Counted from the first letter of the stretch, positions 36,001 to 49,162 are shown. The stretch: DNA of 64,000 nucleotides from Symbiodinium natans (GCA_905221605.1 CAJNDS010000474.1:57501-121500); one strand, 5' to 3'. Numbers and translations are program-made. The notes: generated by a model from the letters alone, not told the origin.

Positions 36001-39000
36001 GAACAACGACGGCCTCCCCTGGACGGGGGGCATTTTCCTCGCTCTTCTTGATCATCTCGTCGTAGTCCTCGCGGGTAACATATTCCCCATCTCCCAGGTG
36101 AACGTGGTCCTTGAAGTCCCGGTGGACAAAGTGGTTCGGCGCGGTGTCGGGGAACTGCTCCTGGGGTCCTTGGAAGTAGATGTCGTCCCACGGGTCAGCC
36201 TCGACAAGCGGCTGATATGTGGGCGCTACTCTTCCTTTACGGAAGTGATTCAGGAGCTTCTCCTCCACCTGCACGTCCACAGCGAACTTGACGTTAGGCT
36301 TTGAGACGTGGCCGTAGTTTTGCAGGATCAGGTCGATGTCAGCTTCCTTGAAGAAGGAGCATTGGTGACGAAGGACCATAATCCTGGCGGTAAAACCCAA
36401 CCACCTCAACAGCTGCAAACGATAGGCGCTGTCCTCCTGGAAGTGAAAGTGATCGAACTTGCGGATCTGGCTTGCAGGCGTATTGAAATGCTTGACGGCC
36501 AGCCCAAGTTGGGCGGCATAGTCGAGCAAATCCGCCATGATGGTACCCCAGTCGCGCGGGAGACAGTAGTTGGCAGCGTCGGTCGCAGACGTGAGCAGCA
36601 CAGTACCCACTGACGCCCGTGACTGTAGATCCGCCAACTTGCCTATCTCCCGGAGAACCTTTGGTCCAATGAACTCCCAGCTCCCCTTTGCCATGTGCGG
36701 GTAACCACGAAGCCACTCCGTCTTGCTCTTGAAGCCTGGGTCCAAAAACAGACCTCTTTCGCCGACGAACTCGTTCCCGTTCCAGATCATCATGAGGTCA
36801 ATGCTCACCTGACCACTGGCGCCAGTTTCACGCTCCAGTTGGGTGACTTTTCCCACGGCGAGCTCTACGAGCCGCGTGAGATTCGCACCCCATGTAGGAA
36901 TGTACTCAACGCCAAGATGATGTGGGAAGGCATTGCCGCGGTTGGCCTTGATGTCTGCCAGCAGATCTGTCTTCCAATTTCCTTCAGTGAGGAACGTAGT
37001 TGTAGAGTCTGCGACGATGACAAGGTAGCGCAAACGGCCTCGAGTAGACTCGGGCTGGAGCATGGCCAAACCTTGATCGGTGAGCTTTCCGATTTTGGCC
37101 ACCAAACCAGCCTCCCTGACGTCACTGAGGGCATATTCGCATGCCAGTGGCCGCGGCAAATACTTGTAGAAGTTGTTCACGCTGGCTTCATCCTCCTGGA
37201 AAGGCGCCATGGTGCGGTATTCGGAAGACAATGAAGTCTCCCATAACCGGCGATCCCACCACTGGCGCAGGACCTCCGTCGGAGCAACGATTCCAGCGTT
37301 GGTGGCTTCCATGTCCGGCGCGCAGAACTCTGCCGCGAGAATGCAGCAGGCAGCTAATGCGTTAGTTTGTTCAGTTTTGCGAGTGCAAACGTGTTTGTGG
37401 TCACACGAAAATTGTTGTTGTGCACAAGCTGCATAGTTAGAACGCCTATCGCAAAAGCTTTTCCAATCAATGTGGATGCAATCAGTCATGGCATGTGAAT
37501 AGTTCTCACTGTCCTTAAGGTCCTGGCCTCTAGACTCGCCATGAACATGACTGCGATCACACTTGTGCGCTGCCAGCCGCTGCAATGGAATCGACGACGC
37601 AATGGTCCAAGCTTTCCTTAGTGGTAATCCTTGGTGATTCGTAATCCCCAACATGCAACCATCGCAACGGTAGAACTCAAGTCCAAAATCATTAACCATA
37701 TGCTGAACATGGTCCCACTTCCAATAGTCGCAATCCTTAGGGAGTTCGAAGGCAACCTGTGGTTTGTACTCTTTGAGCTTCCTAATGAATTTTCGGAACT
37801 GCTTGAGGAGTTTGCAAAACAGTTCCTGATGCTGTTCCCACTTTGGGCTGTCAGGCGTCATGCGATTCCACGGACAACCACCAGTACACGGAAGCGACGC
37901 ATAAACTAAAATTGGCTTAGATGCTCCCCCCTCGTCGCAGAGGGTACTAATTTTCTGAACAACTGAAGTCAATGTAGAGTCTTTCAAGACGTCATCCTCA
38001 CTGGTGACTCGCAACACATAACATCCTTGACTTGCGCTACGATCCTGCCCTAGTTTGCTGTTGGGGGAGCAACAAAACTCGACTATGATTCGTTTGAACC
38101 CCAACGGCCTCGAGTATTCTCGGGCAGAAGCAGCGCTGGCCGCACGTGGGGGCAGCCTGAATCCAAGCGTCTTCAAAGAATTGAGCTCTTGATCTTGCAG
38201 TGCGTCTTGGGATCGGGAGGTGTACGCAACAATGGAGAAACGTGTTCCAGTGAAAGGTAACACACAGTGTAATTTTCGCGGATCAAAAATGATGGCTTTG
38301 TTCAGGGTGGACACAGCACGACCCTTAAGGCGCTTACCATTTGGCCCGACCCTAACAATAGCATCTTCAGATGGAACAAGGGGGTCCGCAAACCACAGTT
38401 CACCATCCTTGAAATCCCCGACACTGAGGGCAAAGCTCATGCTATCCTTAGCATTCCCATGGTCCTTGTGCACAGAGGCACTAGTACAGCTATTAAGCAG
38501 CACCGAGTTCCATGTGAAGTCCTTAGGAGCATGGGCTTGTACAACTCCATTTAGGAAGCGGGCAATCTGAGGCCACCGACGTGTTGCCTTAGTCACCCCT
38601 TGCATTCCTCCGTAAGACCACTGCCCAAAGATATGGTAGTAGCTGCGATTGTCAAGCTTAATCATCTTTCGCTTGGTTTTGTTGGGGTACATGATCTGGG
38701 CTACACGCAACAAAGCCTTAGTACTAAAGTCACGGTCCTTGGTAAGCTCAGCTGCGACTGCGCAAGGATCGCCCGACGGCTTCACCACAGGGTGAGCATG
38801 AACGACAGGCTTGTTGATGAGATGAGCATCGGACTCGTGTGCCTTAGATTGCCGTCCCCCCTGAAGAGGGGCATCGACGTGCGCGATGAGCCTTAGAGCA
38901 TGTTCCCATTTACCTCGGTCAGCGAAAGGTTTGGTAAAGATATCAGCTACTTGCTCTTTGGTGTCAACATTAATCATTTCGAAGAAGTTACGCTCGAACT

Positions 39001-42000
39001 GTTGTTTGATCCAAGCAAACGAAATGCGTTGAGTCCGATCGGTGTGACGTAGTTTTTCGCTGTCACCTTTGAGGAGAATAGTGATGGTAGCTTGGTTGTC
39101 CTCAAGGAGTTGAACAGCAAACTTGGGGCTAAGGTGGACCTTGAGACCGTTTAAATCGGAAACACTTCGTCCATCCGCCCTACACTCACCATAACGGATC
39201 TCATCAAGTTCAGGATCAATTCGTGCGATGATGTCGTTTTCCCTTTGGTTAGGTTTGGTTTTCGGCCTAGCTTGGTAGCTGGCGGTCCTACTCGCAACCT
39301 CACGCCACAGGAAAATCCAAAGACTGAGGCTGGGCAGACCCTGGGCACGAATACCTTGGTTGGCAGCCACAACCTCACTCTCCGTACTTGAAGTAGTGAT
39401 GCTGGTCTGTTTCTTGGAAAAAGCATTTAGGGGAAAGTAAGTATTGGGGCCTACCAAGTAAAGGGCACAGCCTGAAGTGGATTTACTGTCGTGGCTACCA
39501 GCGTGGTCAGCATCGCAGAACATCCACAACTTACAATCCTGAATGCGATCCCCTATGAATCCCCTCATCCGAACTTCAAGAGAAGAGTTTATGTAACTGA
39601 TCAACCTGTGCAAAGCAACGTCACAGTCGCGAGACCACTTGGTGACTCTGGATGCCAGTGCCTGAGTGGCGCGTAACAAGTCCCACCTGGCCATTCTCGC
39701 AGCGAACAAAACCTTCATGAGTACACGGCTAGCAATAGGTTGCAGCTTACCACTAGGTTCATTGTTCTCCAGAACTTTTGCTACCCGGTTCTCATGAAAA
39801 GGAGTCGCTACGTGCTTCAGGGATTTCTTGTCGACCTTGGCCAACTCACAGTACCTATCAACACAGGACACCAAGAAATCTCGCATGTCGTAGTACACAA
39901 CGTTCACGGGCACAGTCATGGAAGGGGTTTTTCCCTGACTGATTGATTCAGTGCTCTTGAACTTACTCTGTCGTGCTTCTCGTTTAGCTTCGGCTTTGGA
40001 CCGCTTGGGTTTATTGTGCTTAGCTGCGAGAGCATGAGAAAAGTCCTCGTCACTGACCTCAGTGATGGGGAAATATGTTCTCCCAGTCCACCAACCTGAT
40101 TGGTCCGCGGGGCCCCCCTGATTCAAGTCATCATGGATAGGGTCCCTACCATCATCAAACACCGTGATTCGTTGACGGCTTATGTGGGGAAATTTCGACA
40201 CGTCGTCCTGCGTAGGCACATAAAGTTTCCTACGAGGATAGATGTGATGCCTAACGACTGCAGCTAACTCAGCGTCGACCTCCCAGAAGTCCTCTTTGCG
40301 GTTCGGCCGGACTTGGTAGTCGGCAGCTGGGCTAGCGTGCTTCTTGTCGAAGACGTAAGCAAATGGGTGGTCCTCCCGTGAAAGCTGGACCTGATTTTGC
40401 TCAACGTGATGACACCCGAAGTACCGCCCCAAGACCTCGGCTGGTTCCATGTCAATCACCTTAGCGATCAACTCCCAACCTTTGTTGATTTTGTCTTGGG
40501 GGCCGGCCATCTTGAAGTCATCAACGTACACAACAAGCAACAAATCTAGTTCAGCATGGTAGAAAACAGAATGCCAAATGTCGGGTAGAACTGCAGTAAA
40601 ACCAACACTCTCTAACTGTTCTGTACAGTACCTTTCCCAGATACCACCTGAGTCAGGGTGGCCGTACAAAGCGAGCCTGAGTGGGCAAACAGGATCTTCA
40701 TACCCAGACCATTCTTTAGGCCATCTGTTTCGAGGGAGACGAACCCACGTTTCAACGCCTTTAAAAAGGGCTTGTGTGTATGCAGCGATGCCATCAGCCT
40801 GCTGTTTCACGTACCCGGGTTGGCTACCAAACACATCGATGATTTTCCCGGCCTCCATGCTAGCGGGGCTTGATCCTAGTTCGGCGAAAATGGCGTGATC
40901 GTGGTTTTCGTCCTGGACATTATTGCCCTGGAAGACACTACGACCCTTCCATTTCTTCTGGGGGTGCCCGTCCGGGAGTTCATCCCCCTTGACCGAACAA
41001 ATCTCAAAGATTTTCCCGAAATGGGCCTTGACATTCTTGTGTTTGGCTTCCGCGGCAACATCCCGGTACTCTCGAACCTTCTTTTCGAGCCAGCAAGACT
41101 TATCGGCAAGTTTCTTCCACTCTCGGTCCATGGCTTCTTTAGCAGCGGGAGTACTTTCGATCTCTTTAGGCCCGACAACCCTGGCAACAACAGCAAACAT
41201 CTCACTCGCAACCTGACCAAGTTTGGCCCAATACAAGGACGCCATGCGGTCCCTATGGGGCTCGGGGTCAGGCTCGGCGATGACAGGCATGGCCGGGGAG
41301 TCTCTAAGGGCCTTGCGAGCATCTTCCTCGGCTTCACGAGCCTTTTTGCGTTCGAATCTTTCAATGTCAGCCTCCCGTCGTGCCTTGGAATACATGTGCC
41401 AAAATTCCGAAGGGGTATCAGGTGGCCTTTTGGAACCTTTCTTATCTCTAACCAACCTCACCCCGTCCCAGTTATACCCTTTGGGGACTTTCTTCCCGTC
41501 AGGCATGGTTTTGGGGTCATGTCTTGGTAGAGTAGATGAGGCCTTAGGCGTGGATGTTGCTTCCTTAGAAGATCCAGGAGCATCCCTCCCCAGCCAGTCC
41601 TCCACAGCTCCGACATCTTCGGGAACATAGTCCTCGTTTTCCTTGGCCACTTGGTCCAAGTACTCGGACAAACGATCCTTCAAATCGGAGCCGTCCAAAT
41701 CAGGCACACCGGGCGGAGGCAAAGGCTCGTCCGGCGAATCCCCAGGCGGGGCGCGTGTTCCGGCACCTTCTGTGTCTCCCCACGAGCAGTCCTGATCTGC
41801 GAGGGTCGGCTTACGGAGGCTCTCCTGCAGTGCGAGCTGTTCGGATCTCATTGGGAATGTGAAATCCCCGGGCAACAGCTCCATTCGCTTCGACCTCAGG
41901 ATGGGAAAGTTTCCTATTTCGAACGCAAAGTCACAACCCTTGACGGGGGTAACGAGGTATTCCTCCTTCCAAACGAAGCCAGGTTGAATGTGGTAACCAA

Positions 42001-45000
42001 GAAATATTCCCTCAACACCAGTCGGCGCAAACTTGGAGCTCGCAGGAATGTTCTGTTTGGGGTTGTTCCAGTACAACACACGTGCACCAAAAGGAATCAT
42101 TATCCCTGAAAACGGTTCCCCATACCTGGCCTCCCAGGGAACAATCCCGTTGTCAAGCCTCTTAGTTGCATTAAGTGCCATCGCATGGTGTTGGGCGGCC
42201 AACGGCCAAAGCTTGTCGGGGAGACCCGCCTGAACAAGGTTGGAGCGGGTACCCTCCAAGATCGTCCGAATTTCTCTTTCGATTACCGACTTGTTGGTGT
42301 CCACATATTCGCGGGATGTAACATGTCGGACACCTAGGCTTTTGATAGCGGCATGAAGTTCAGGTGCGTTGTCTGAGTAGAAAACACCGACTGCATCTTC
42401 TTGACCTAGGAAGTGAAGAAGGTCTTCAAAACACTGATCGCTTGACTTAGTCGGAGAGGGGTAGACGTAACGAAATTTGGTGAACACGTCCTTAACAACA
42501 AGTGCGACCCTTTCGTCCTGGAACCCATGATCACGAAGGTCACGAGTGATGATATGGTCAACCGTGATGTGATCCCCAAAGGCCTTTGACACAATGGTAC
42601 TTGAGCCCCCCTTTTTGCGGGCTTGGGGAGCCAACATCTTTGCACGCTGACATACCTCGCAGAACGGATTCTTGGGCCTGTGCGAGAACAAGTGCTCAAC
42701 AGATTTGGCTTCAGCTTTCAGATCGGCCTCTGCAAGACTGCGGGCGTTTCCTTCGTTGTCACTGTCAGGTTCAACATCGGGGTCTTCGAAGATAGTGAGG
42801 CTCAGGATTGGATTACCCTCCAGTCGGGCAACTTTGTTGTCAAGCTCCCTGACGTTCACTTTATCCTCAACCTTGACCCAAGAACCTTCCCTGAACAACC
42901 AAGTAGATCTGACTTCGCATCTTGGAAACCTTGGTGTAGCAGTACGAAACGTCTTTGGTTTGTGTCCGACAATCAAGTACTTAGCATTTGGGTGCGAAAC
43001 CCAACCTGGTCTTTTGAGCTTCTCTTTGGGGATATCTATCGGCGGCACCTCATTGATGGCTGCGGAGATCTCAGGATCGGGGTGCTCGACCACTGGATCT
43101 CGTTCCTCTGCTGCTCCTGCGAAAGCCTCGGCCGGCCCTATTGGGCGGCAGTTTTCTGAAAACCCTCGGACAAAACTGGTCGTCCGAGAGAACCTGAGGC
43201 TTCCTCCTTAGCGCTTGGAGCGGCCATTGCTCCTCCCCCTAGCACTGGGACCATACCTCTCATCCTACACCTTAGTCTTTGACCATTGGGCGCAACAAAG
43301 TAAGGCGGCCTTTTGGGGTACCAGTGGAACTCATAACCGTCCTCCATGCACCTTCTGCCTACGGAGCAAACAGGAGGGGTGCTGTTGAGAACATAGAACT
43401 CTAGCTCTTTGCCAAACTCCGGGAAGTCGATCCTAACCGACTTGTCACCTTTGACGTTACCATTAGCAGTGATGAGATTCACTTGTCGTATTGCGTTGCC
43501 TACTGGCTCTTCGCCGAAGTACATAGCACGATCGGCTTCGCTGATAAGGTCCTCCTCGCTTCCTGTGTCAGCAAGGAATTCTAAGGGCGTGGCGATCCCT
43601 GGACAAGCGATCTCTGAGCTCTCAACAACGTGCTTGCACATCCCACACATGAGAGAATCAGGCTCATCACACTCTAAGTGGCAATCGGTTTTCTCTCCCC
43701 CCTCATGCCGGGCAAGAAGCATCTTGAGTTCCCTTGCGTTCCTAATTGCAACCTGAAGGTCATTAGCGTCAGGCTTAGGGCAGTTTTCCGCATCAGCATA
43801 GCAAGTATTGTACCTGCGAACTTTGTAGGAATGTTTGTACCCCTTTCCCTCAAAGGGGATTTCCCTGACTTTGGGTTTGTCGGAAAACCTGACCTTCTTG
43901 TTTTGTTCTTTGATCTTGAAAACAGTCTTGCCGGTCCACGGCGTCCTATCGCCGGTTCCCCCTCTTCCCTCTTTCCAGTCCCAGTTCTCCTTTGCAGTGT
44001 ACGGAGAAATGGGAAGCGTCTTGATCACTTTGGCCTTACCCTTCAACCTTTCAAGAGCAACAGGACATGACACTTCGGGCTTGTACATAGTACTTCTGTA
44101 CTTCAAATGGTGCCTAACAGCTTCACCCCTTTTGAAGTCTACTTCCCAGTAGTCTTCGTCCCCATCTTGTGGTTCACTCTCCTCAGGACCAGCTGAGGCT
44201 GCAGCCGCAAGCGAGATGCAGCATGCGGCCTTCCTGTCCTTTTCCTTAGAGCGTCCACGGCTTGGTTTCCTGCGCGTTGGCGCGGGTGACGGGGACCTTG
44301 GTTTGTCTGGGCCCTTAGGGGCCGGGGCTGCGTTTTCACCACCTGAGGGAGTAGGGCTCGGTTCCCTATGCAAGAAACGACACTTATCTCCCCTAGTGCA
44401 CTTTCCCTTCTTCCAAAACGTGCAGACCTGTTTCTTCTTCGGGGCAGTGCGAACAGGGGATTGCGAACGGGGTTTGTGCGAAAACTTGCACTTGTCACCC
44501 CTGGTGCACTTACCCTTTTGAAAGTCGTAGCAAACTGGCTTTGGGCTTTGTGATCGGCTAGGTGATCTAGATCTGGATGGGGTCCTAGAGCGAGACCTTG
44601 ACTTTGAATTAGACTGGCTACCGGCAGAGCGGTCCCTTCCGCGGCCACTCCTCGACGGAGGGCGTGTCGGCCTTCCGCCTTCAACAACAGGAGCACCAAA
44701 CTTGTCCCCATGAGACTTGGCGATTCTATCCCTGTTCTTGCGCATCCTTTCACGGGTCAACAAATCCCGGATTGACTTCAACAAGAACGCATAGGAGTGT
44801 GAGGCAGAACCCTCTTTCGCCCTGTCGTAGATTTCCAAATCATACTTCATTCTTGAGGACTTTCGGATTTGCCGAAGAAGGATGTCACGCAGAACCATTT
44901 CTTCTGGGACATGACTCATGCCAGCAATGACTGATTCCCAATTGTGCAGAAATGTGGTTAGATCGTCACTATGCAGCGTAACCTTCAAAAGGTCTTCTAC

Positions 45001-48000
45001 CGAATAGAGCGATCCTACCTCTTCATTTGTTTTGAAGTACTGATCAAACATGAGCAAGACCTGGCGTCCTCGTACGGCACGTCCTTGAACCGCCTCGGTT
45101 TCCTTGAAAGTGAGTACCTGCCGAGATAACTCACCTTTGGCGACCTTAGTGAGAGCGGCTAGGATTTTGGTATCCAGCGTGAGAAACTTACCGGGTTCAC
45201 GAAGCTTTTCATGATCAGCATTCTTAGAATACACCTCTAGCATCCAAGAGAAGGCTTCATCTGGTCTATCTGAAGCTGCCCTAACTGCCTCCCGTGTTGC
45301 GGTTTTCCATGCACGGTAGGTTTCGGGGTTAGGGAAATCCGGCAGGCGGATGGTTTCAGCTTCTTTAACCTTTGGTTTGTCATCTTCACCGCTTTTGTCT
45401 CCTTTAAGAAGCTTGGCGGCTTCAAGCAGCGCTTGCTGCGTCCGTGCGATTAAATCGGCTCCAGTAGCTGCCGGACCTCCCGGCGTGCCTGTTGGGGCCG
45501 CAAGACCAGGGGCTCCGGCGTTCAAACCACCACTAGAGGATCCTAGATTTGGGACGTTAGCTGATGCTGTTGGGGTCCCTGGGGCAGAAACCGGACCCTG
45601 TGGTCCCGTTGGAGTGGCAGTAGTTGCCACACCGCCAAAACTGAAGTTTGGAAACAATGCCCTGATGTTCATCGGAATCACACTAGGATCTGAAAACTGA
45701 GGGGCACACGTAGCACTAAGCCCGGCGCTTGGCGCTGGAGCAACTGGGGCAGTGGCGCTGGGAAACTGAGCTTGCTGCGAGGGATTGATACCTAAATTCC
45801 TGTCCTGTTCGAGCTGGAGCGCACGCTCCATTGATGACAATTCATCTTGGAGGGTCATGTTTTGAATCCTCATTTGCTCTTCAGTTTCCAGGGCTATACT
45901 GCGGTACCTTTTCATTGCCTCATCATGCTCTCTCCCAAACCATTCCCCAATCTCGTTAATGCTTTCCCTCTTGTTTTGTTCAGCCTCTTCAACCAGAGTT
46001 GTCCTGAGACGTGTGATTTGCGAACCAACATCGGAAAAATGTTCTGACTGAAAATTGATTATCTGGTTTTGTTGCTGGAGTTCTGAAAAGAGACCTTGGG
46101 TCCTCGCGACAAAGCTATACCTTTGGCTAGCAATTTCAGACTCAAGTCTAGCAACGACTTCCTCGTGCTGCCTGTTAGCCCTTTCTTCAACATCTGCGAT
46201 TTGTTGATCATGGGCTTCTTCAGCAGCTAGGCGGAACCTCTGGTGCCTGGACTCTGCTTCGTTCTCTAACTCAGTGAGGAGAAGTCTTGTTTGTTCAGGT
46301 GTTTCACCTATCGTGATGTTCTGCTGAAACTGTTGTCGGTACATGTGGATCTGCGGAGCTCCTAGTCCTACGAAAGGAGAAGGTGCGTTTGGCGCAAACA
46401 CATTAGCTGCCGCTGCATTCTCTTCCAGCACTAGGCCACGGCCATCCGTAGACGGTGGCATAGCCAAAGTGCCTGAGAGGTCCATCTCCGCGGATTCTGC
46501 GTCTGTAAATCCGTCTGTACCGAGATCAGTTGCTACCTCGGTGGGGACCAGCTCGGGGCTGTCACCCATGCACTGAGTCGAAACTCCAGGTCAGTGGTGC
46601 CGCAAGCTCCTGGGAGCCTACGGCTGATAACCTATAGTTTGGGAAATCCACCAGTTGTTATCCGTTAAGCCATGAGCAGGGGCGCGCCTAACCTTTTTTA
46701 CTCAGAGGGCTTGAGCGTCACAGGTAAGTGCAACATACATGGAAGCAAAAGTGGAGGGAATGCACAGATATAAAATACAAAACCAGCCGTGAAATCCAAG
46801 CACCCGAGGAGCATAGAGTAGGCTTTCTCATCGGCTTAAGGACTTTAGCTAACTATAGTTGGCATATGTTTTCATTAGCTCTCGTGGTTAACTCGTCCAA
46901 GGCGGCAAGCTGCTTGCACAGGGCCAAGCAGCTGAGGACGTGGAACATGGGGACAAACCTTTCCAGAACTGATGTCAAAGATTGTCCGAACCCCTGTTCA
47001 TCCGTGCCTTACCTAGCCTGACTTCAGTCAGCATCGCCTGTATTCTCAATGCGTTCTTCACATCAGCTGATACCGAGCGGCGGGAGCACGACATGTCGTC
47101 CAGAGATGCCCAGCTGGTCCACACCGTTGGACATGAGCCTAGAATCACGAAGTATGACATAATTCTATACTCAGCCTCGCCCTTGACTTTGCTTGATCTG
47201 CTGATGGTGGGGTCGCTCACTGGTTTGCATGTCAGAGCGTAGTCGGTTTCGCAGTCGTGCAGCAGACTGCCTGCATGGACTTCAGAGGGGATGTCCAAAC
47301 GGCATCTTTGAGTTCGGTCTAGCAAGCCAGCGTCTGCAGTTTAGCTTTGATCGAAGGGGGCGATCTTTCGCGCTCAGTGCGGCAAATTCAGGCTTTCGCA
47401 TGTCAGTAGCAAAGCCTGTAAATTAAGAAGCGAGTGTGGCCGGGCAGCGTATGCAAGTACGTCGAACGTTGCGAGTATCCAACACCTTGCGATCAATCAG
47501 TTGCATGCAGCTACGTTCCCGTCCCAGCACACGAGAGTGACCCTGAAAATCGCTCTACAGCTCCAATCATCTTGGTCTAGGAACTTCTCGGTTTTCCCTG
47601 TGGGGCCAACAGCGCCAACAGCTTGGCCGAAGCAGAAAAGAACACTTGGCTGACTCCTCGTCGCTGCTTTCCAATGAACCCAGCAACTAACAACTTCATC
47701 GTAGTCGATCGTCAGGTGCCGCAGAGAGAAAGCCACGCAAGTTCCAGAACCTCGAACCCTTGAAGGCTGCCTTTTGGACGCCCAGTAGTGCCCGAGGTGT
47801 AGCCTCAAGAAATGTCCACATGCCGCAGTCACTGCCGCACTGGCAGCTTATGTTGACACATGCTGTCTGGCTTAAGAGAAATGCCATTTTACAGGGGACT
47901 TGCCGGGACTTAGTACTGCAATTCACAACAAACCTTCGACCTACAGCAGCTTGCACACATGTTTTCTTCTCTGCATCGGCTCCCGAAGCAACACATAGCA

Positions 48001-49088
48001 AAACCGATGTAATCGTGGCATCAGAAGGTCTGGAATGCGGCCGAATTGCACAAGCCCATAGTCGAAGTTTCAGGCACCAAAGGCCACACAAAGTCCTCTC
48101 TGGAAAATAAGTGTTTTGTCACAAAGAACCTTGTTGGACCAAGGGTCGGAGCAAATCACATCAGCTTTTGAATTCATTTAAGACGTGCGCAGGGGGCCGC
48201 TCCACCCACTGCTAGGGGGCAGCCAACGAAGAGCCTAAGCGTGCCTGGGCTTGGAGCATGCAGCTGGCAGCTCATGAAACTGGGAGCGTGCTTGGGCTCG
48301 GCGCCCACGATTGACGATAATTTTGCCTTCCCCTACATGTGTAGGGAGATCCCGGAGAGTGCGTCTGCGTGTGCGTGTGCGTGTGAGTGAGAGTGCTGAC
48401 GTGCGCGTGCTGAGAGCGCGGCGTGTTGCGAGTGCGCGAGTGCGCGAGTGAGTGAGTGAGAGAGTGGAAAAGTGAGAGAGGAGTGTGTGTTGGAGTGGTG
48501 CGCGGAGTGATGAGGGCTTGATGTGAGGACGTGGCGGGCAGTGCGCGGGCGTGCGGGCCAGTGCGCGGGCGTGTCGGGAGTGAGCGGGCGTTTGGCGCGC
48601 GGGGGCCGCGGGGCGTAGCGTGCGAGGGGTGCTGGCGTGCGGTGCGCGGAGGTGCGCGGGCGTGTGAGGCGCGGGAGTGCGCGGGCGGTGCGCGGGCGTG
48701 CGGGGCGTGCGCGGGGTGGCGGCGGCGCGGGCGGGGCCGCGGGCGTGCGGGGCGTGCGCGGGCGTGAGCGGGCGTGTGTGCGGGATCGTGAGAGGGCATA
48801 GCGCGGGCGTGCGGCGCGGGCGTGCGGCATGTGCGGGGGTGCGCGGGCGTGCGCGGGCGGGCGTGCGTGGTGGGCATGGGTGGGATGTGAGGGGACGTGA
48901 GTGGGCGTGCGTGGGCGTGCGTTGGGCCGTGCGTGGGCGGGTGCGTGGGCGTGCGTGGGCTGTGCGTGGGCGGGCGTGGGCGTGCGTGGGCGTGGGCGGG
49001 GCGTGGGCCTGGGGTGGGGGGGGGCGTGGGCGTGGGCGGGGTGTGTGTGTTGTGGTGTGTGTGTGTGTGTGTGTGCTGTGTGTGTGTG

Positions 49089-49162
<74 letters not shown>

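Larger units (their letters stand above)
33103..46779 (-). mobile_element. complete Ty1/copia LTR retrotransposon with accessory enzyme domains
   Basis: 13,677 bp, bounded by identical 147-bp LTRs and AAACC duplications. Reading down the minus strand: 5' LTR, a candidate primer-binding site, a 63-nt leader, gag-pro (46569-43138), pol in the -1 frame (43207-35627), an in-frame TAG, a Tpt1-like ORF (35626-33545), about 290 nt of 3' UTR, a polypurine tract and the 3' LTR. Integrase precedes reverse transcriptase, which is copia order. Most copia elements are about 5 kb, so this one is more than twice the usual size because of non-retroviral domains after RNase H. All large frames are open, so it may still be active. 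Confidence 0.93.

Noticed and set aside
35470-36033. 187-codon minus-strand frame overlapping the pol end
   Set aside because: It is an Arg/Pro/Ser-rich shadow frame of pol with no motif.
47497-47832. AVGAVGPTGKTEKF as the synthetase P-loop
   Set aside because: The spacing of Gly, Ser and Thr does not fit TSGTTGxPKG; left unassigned.
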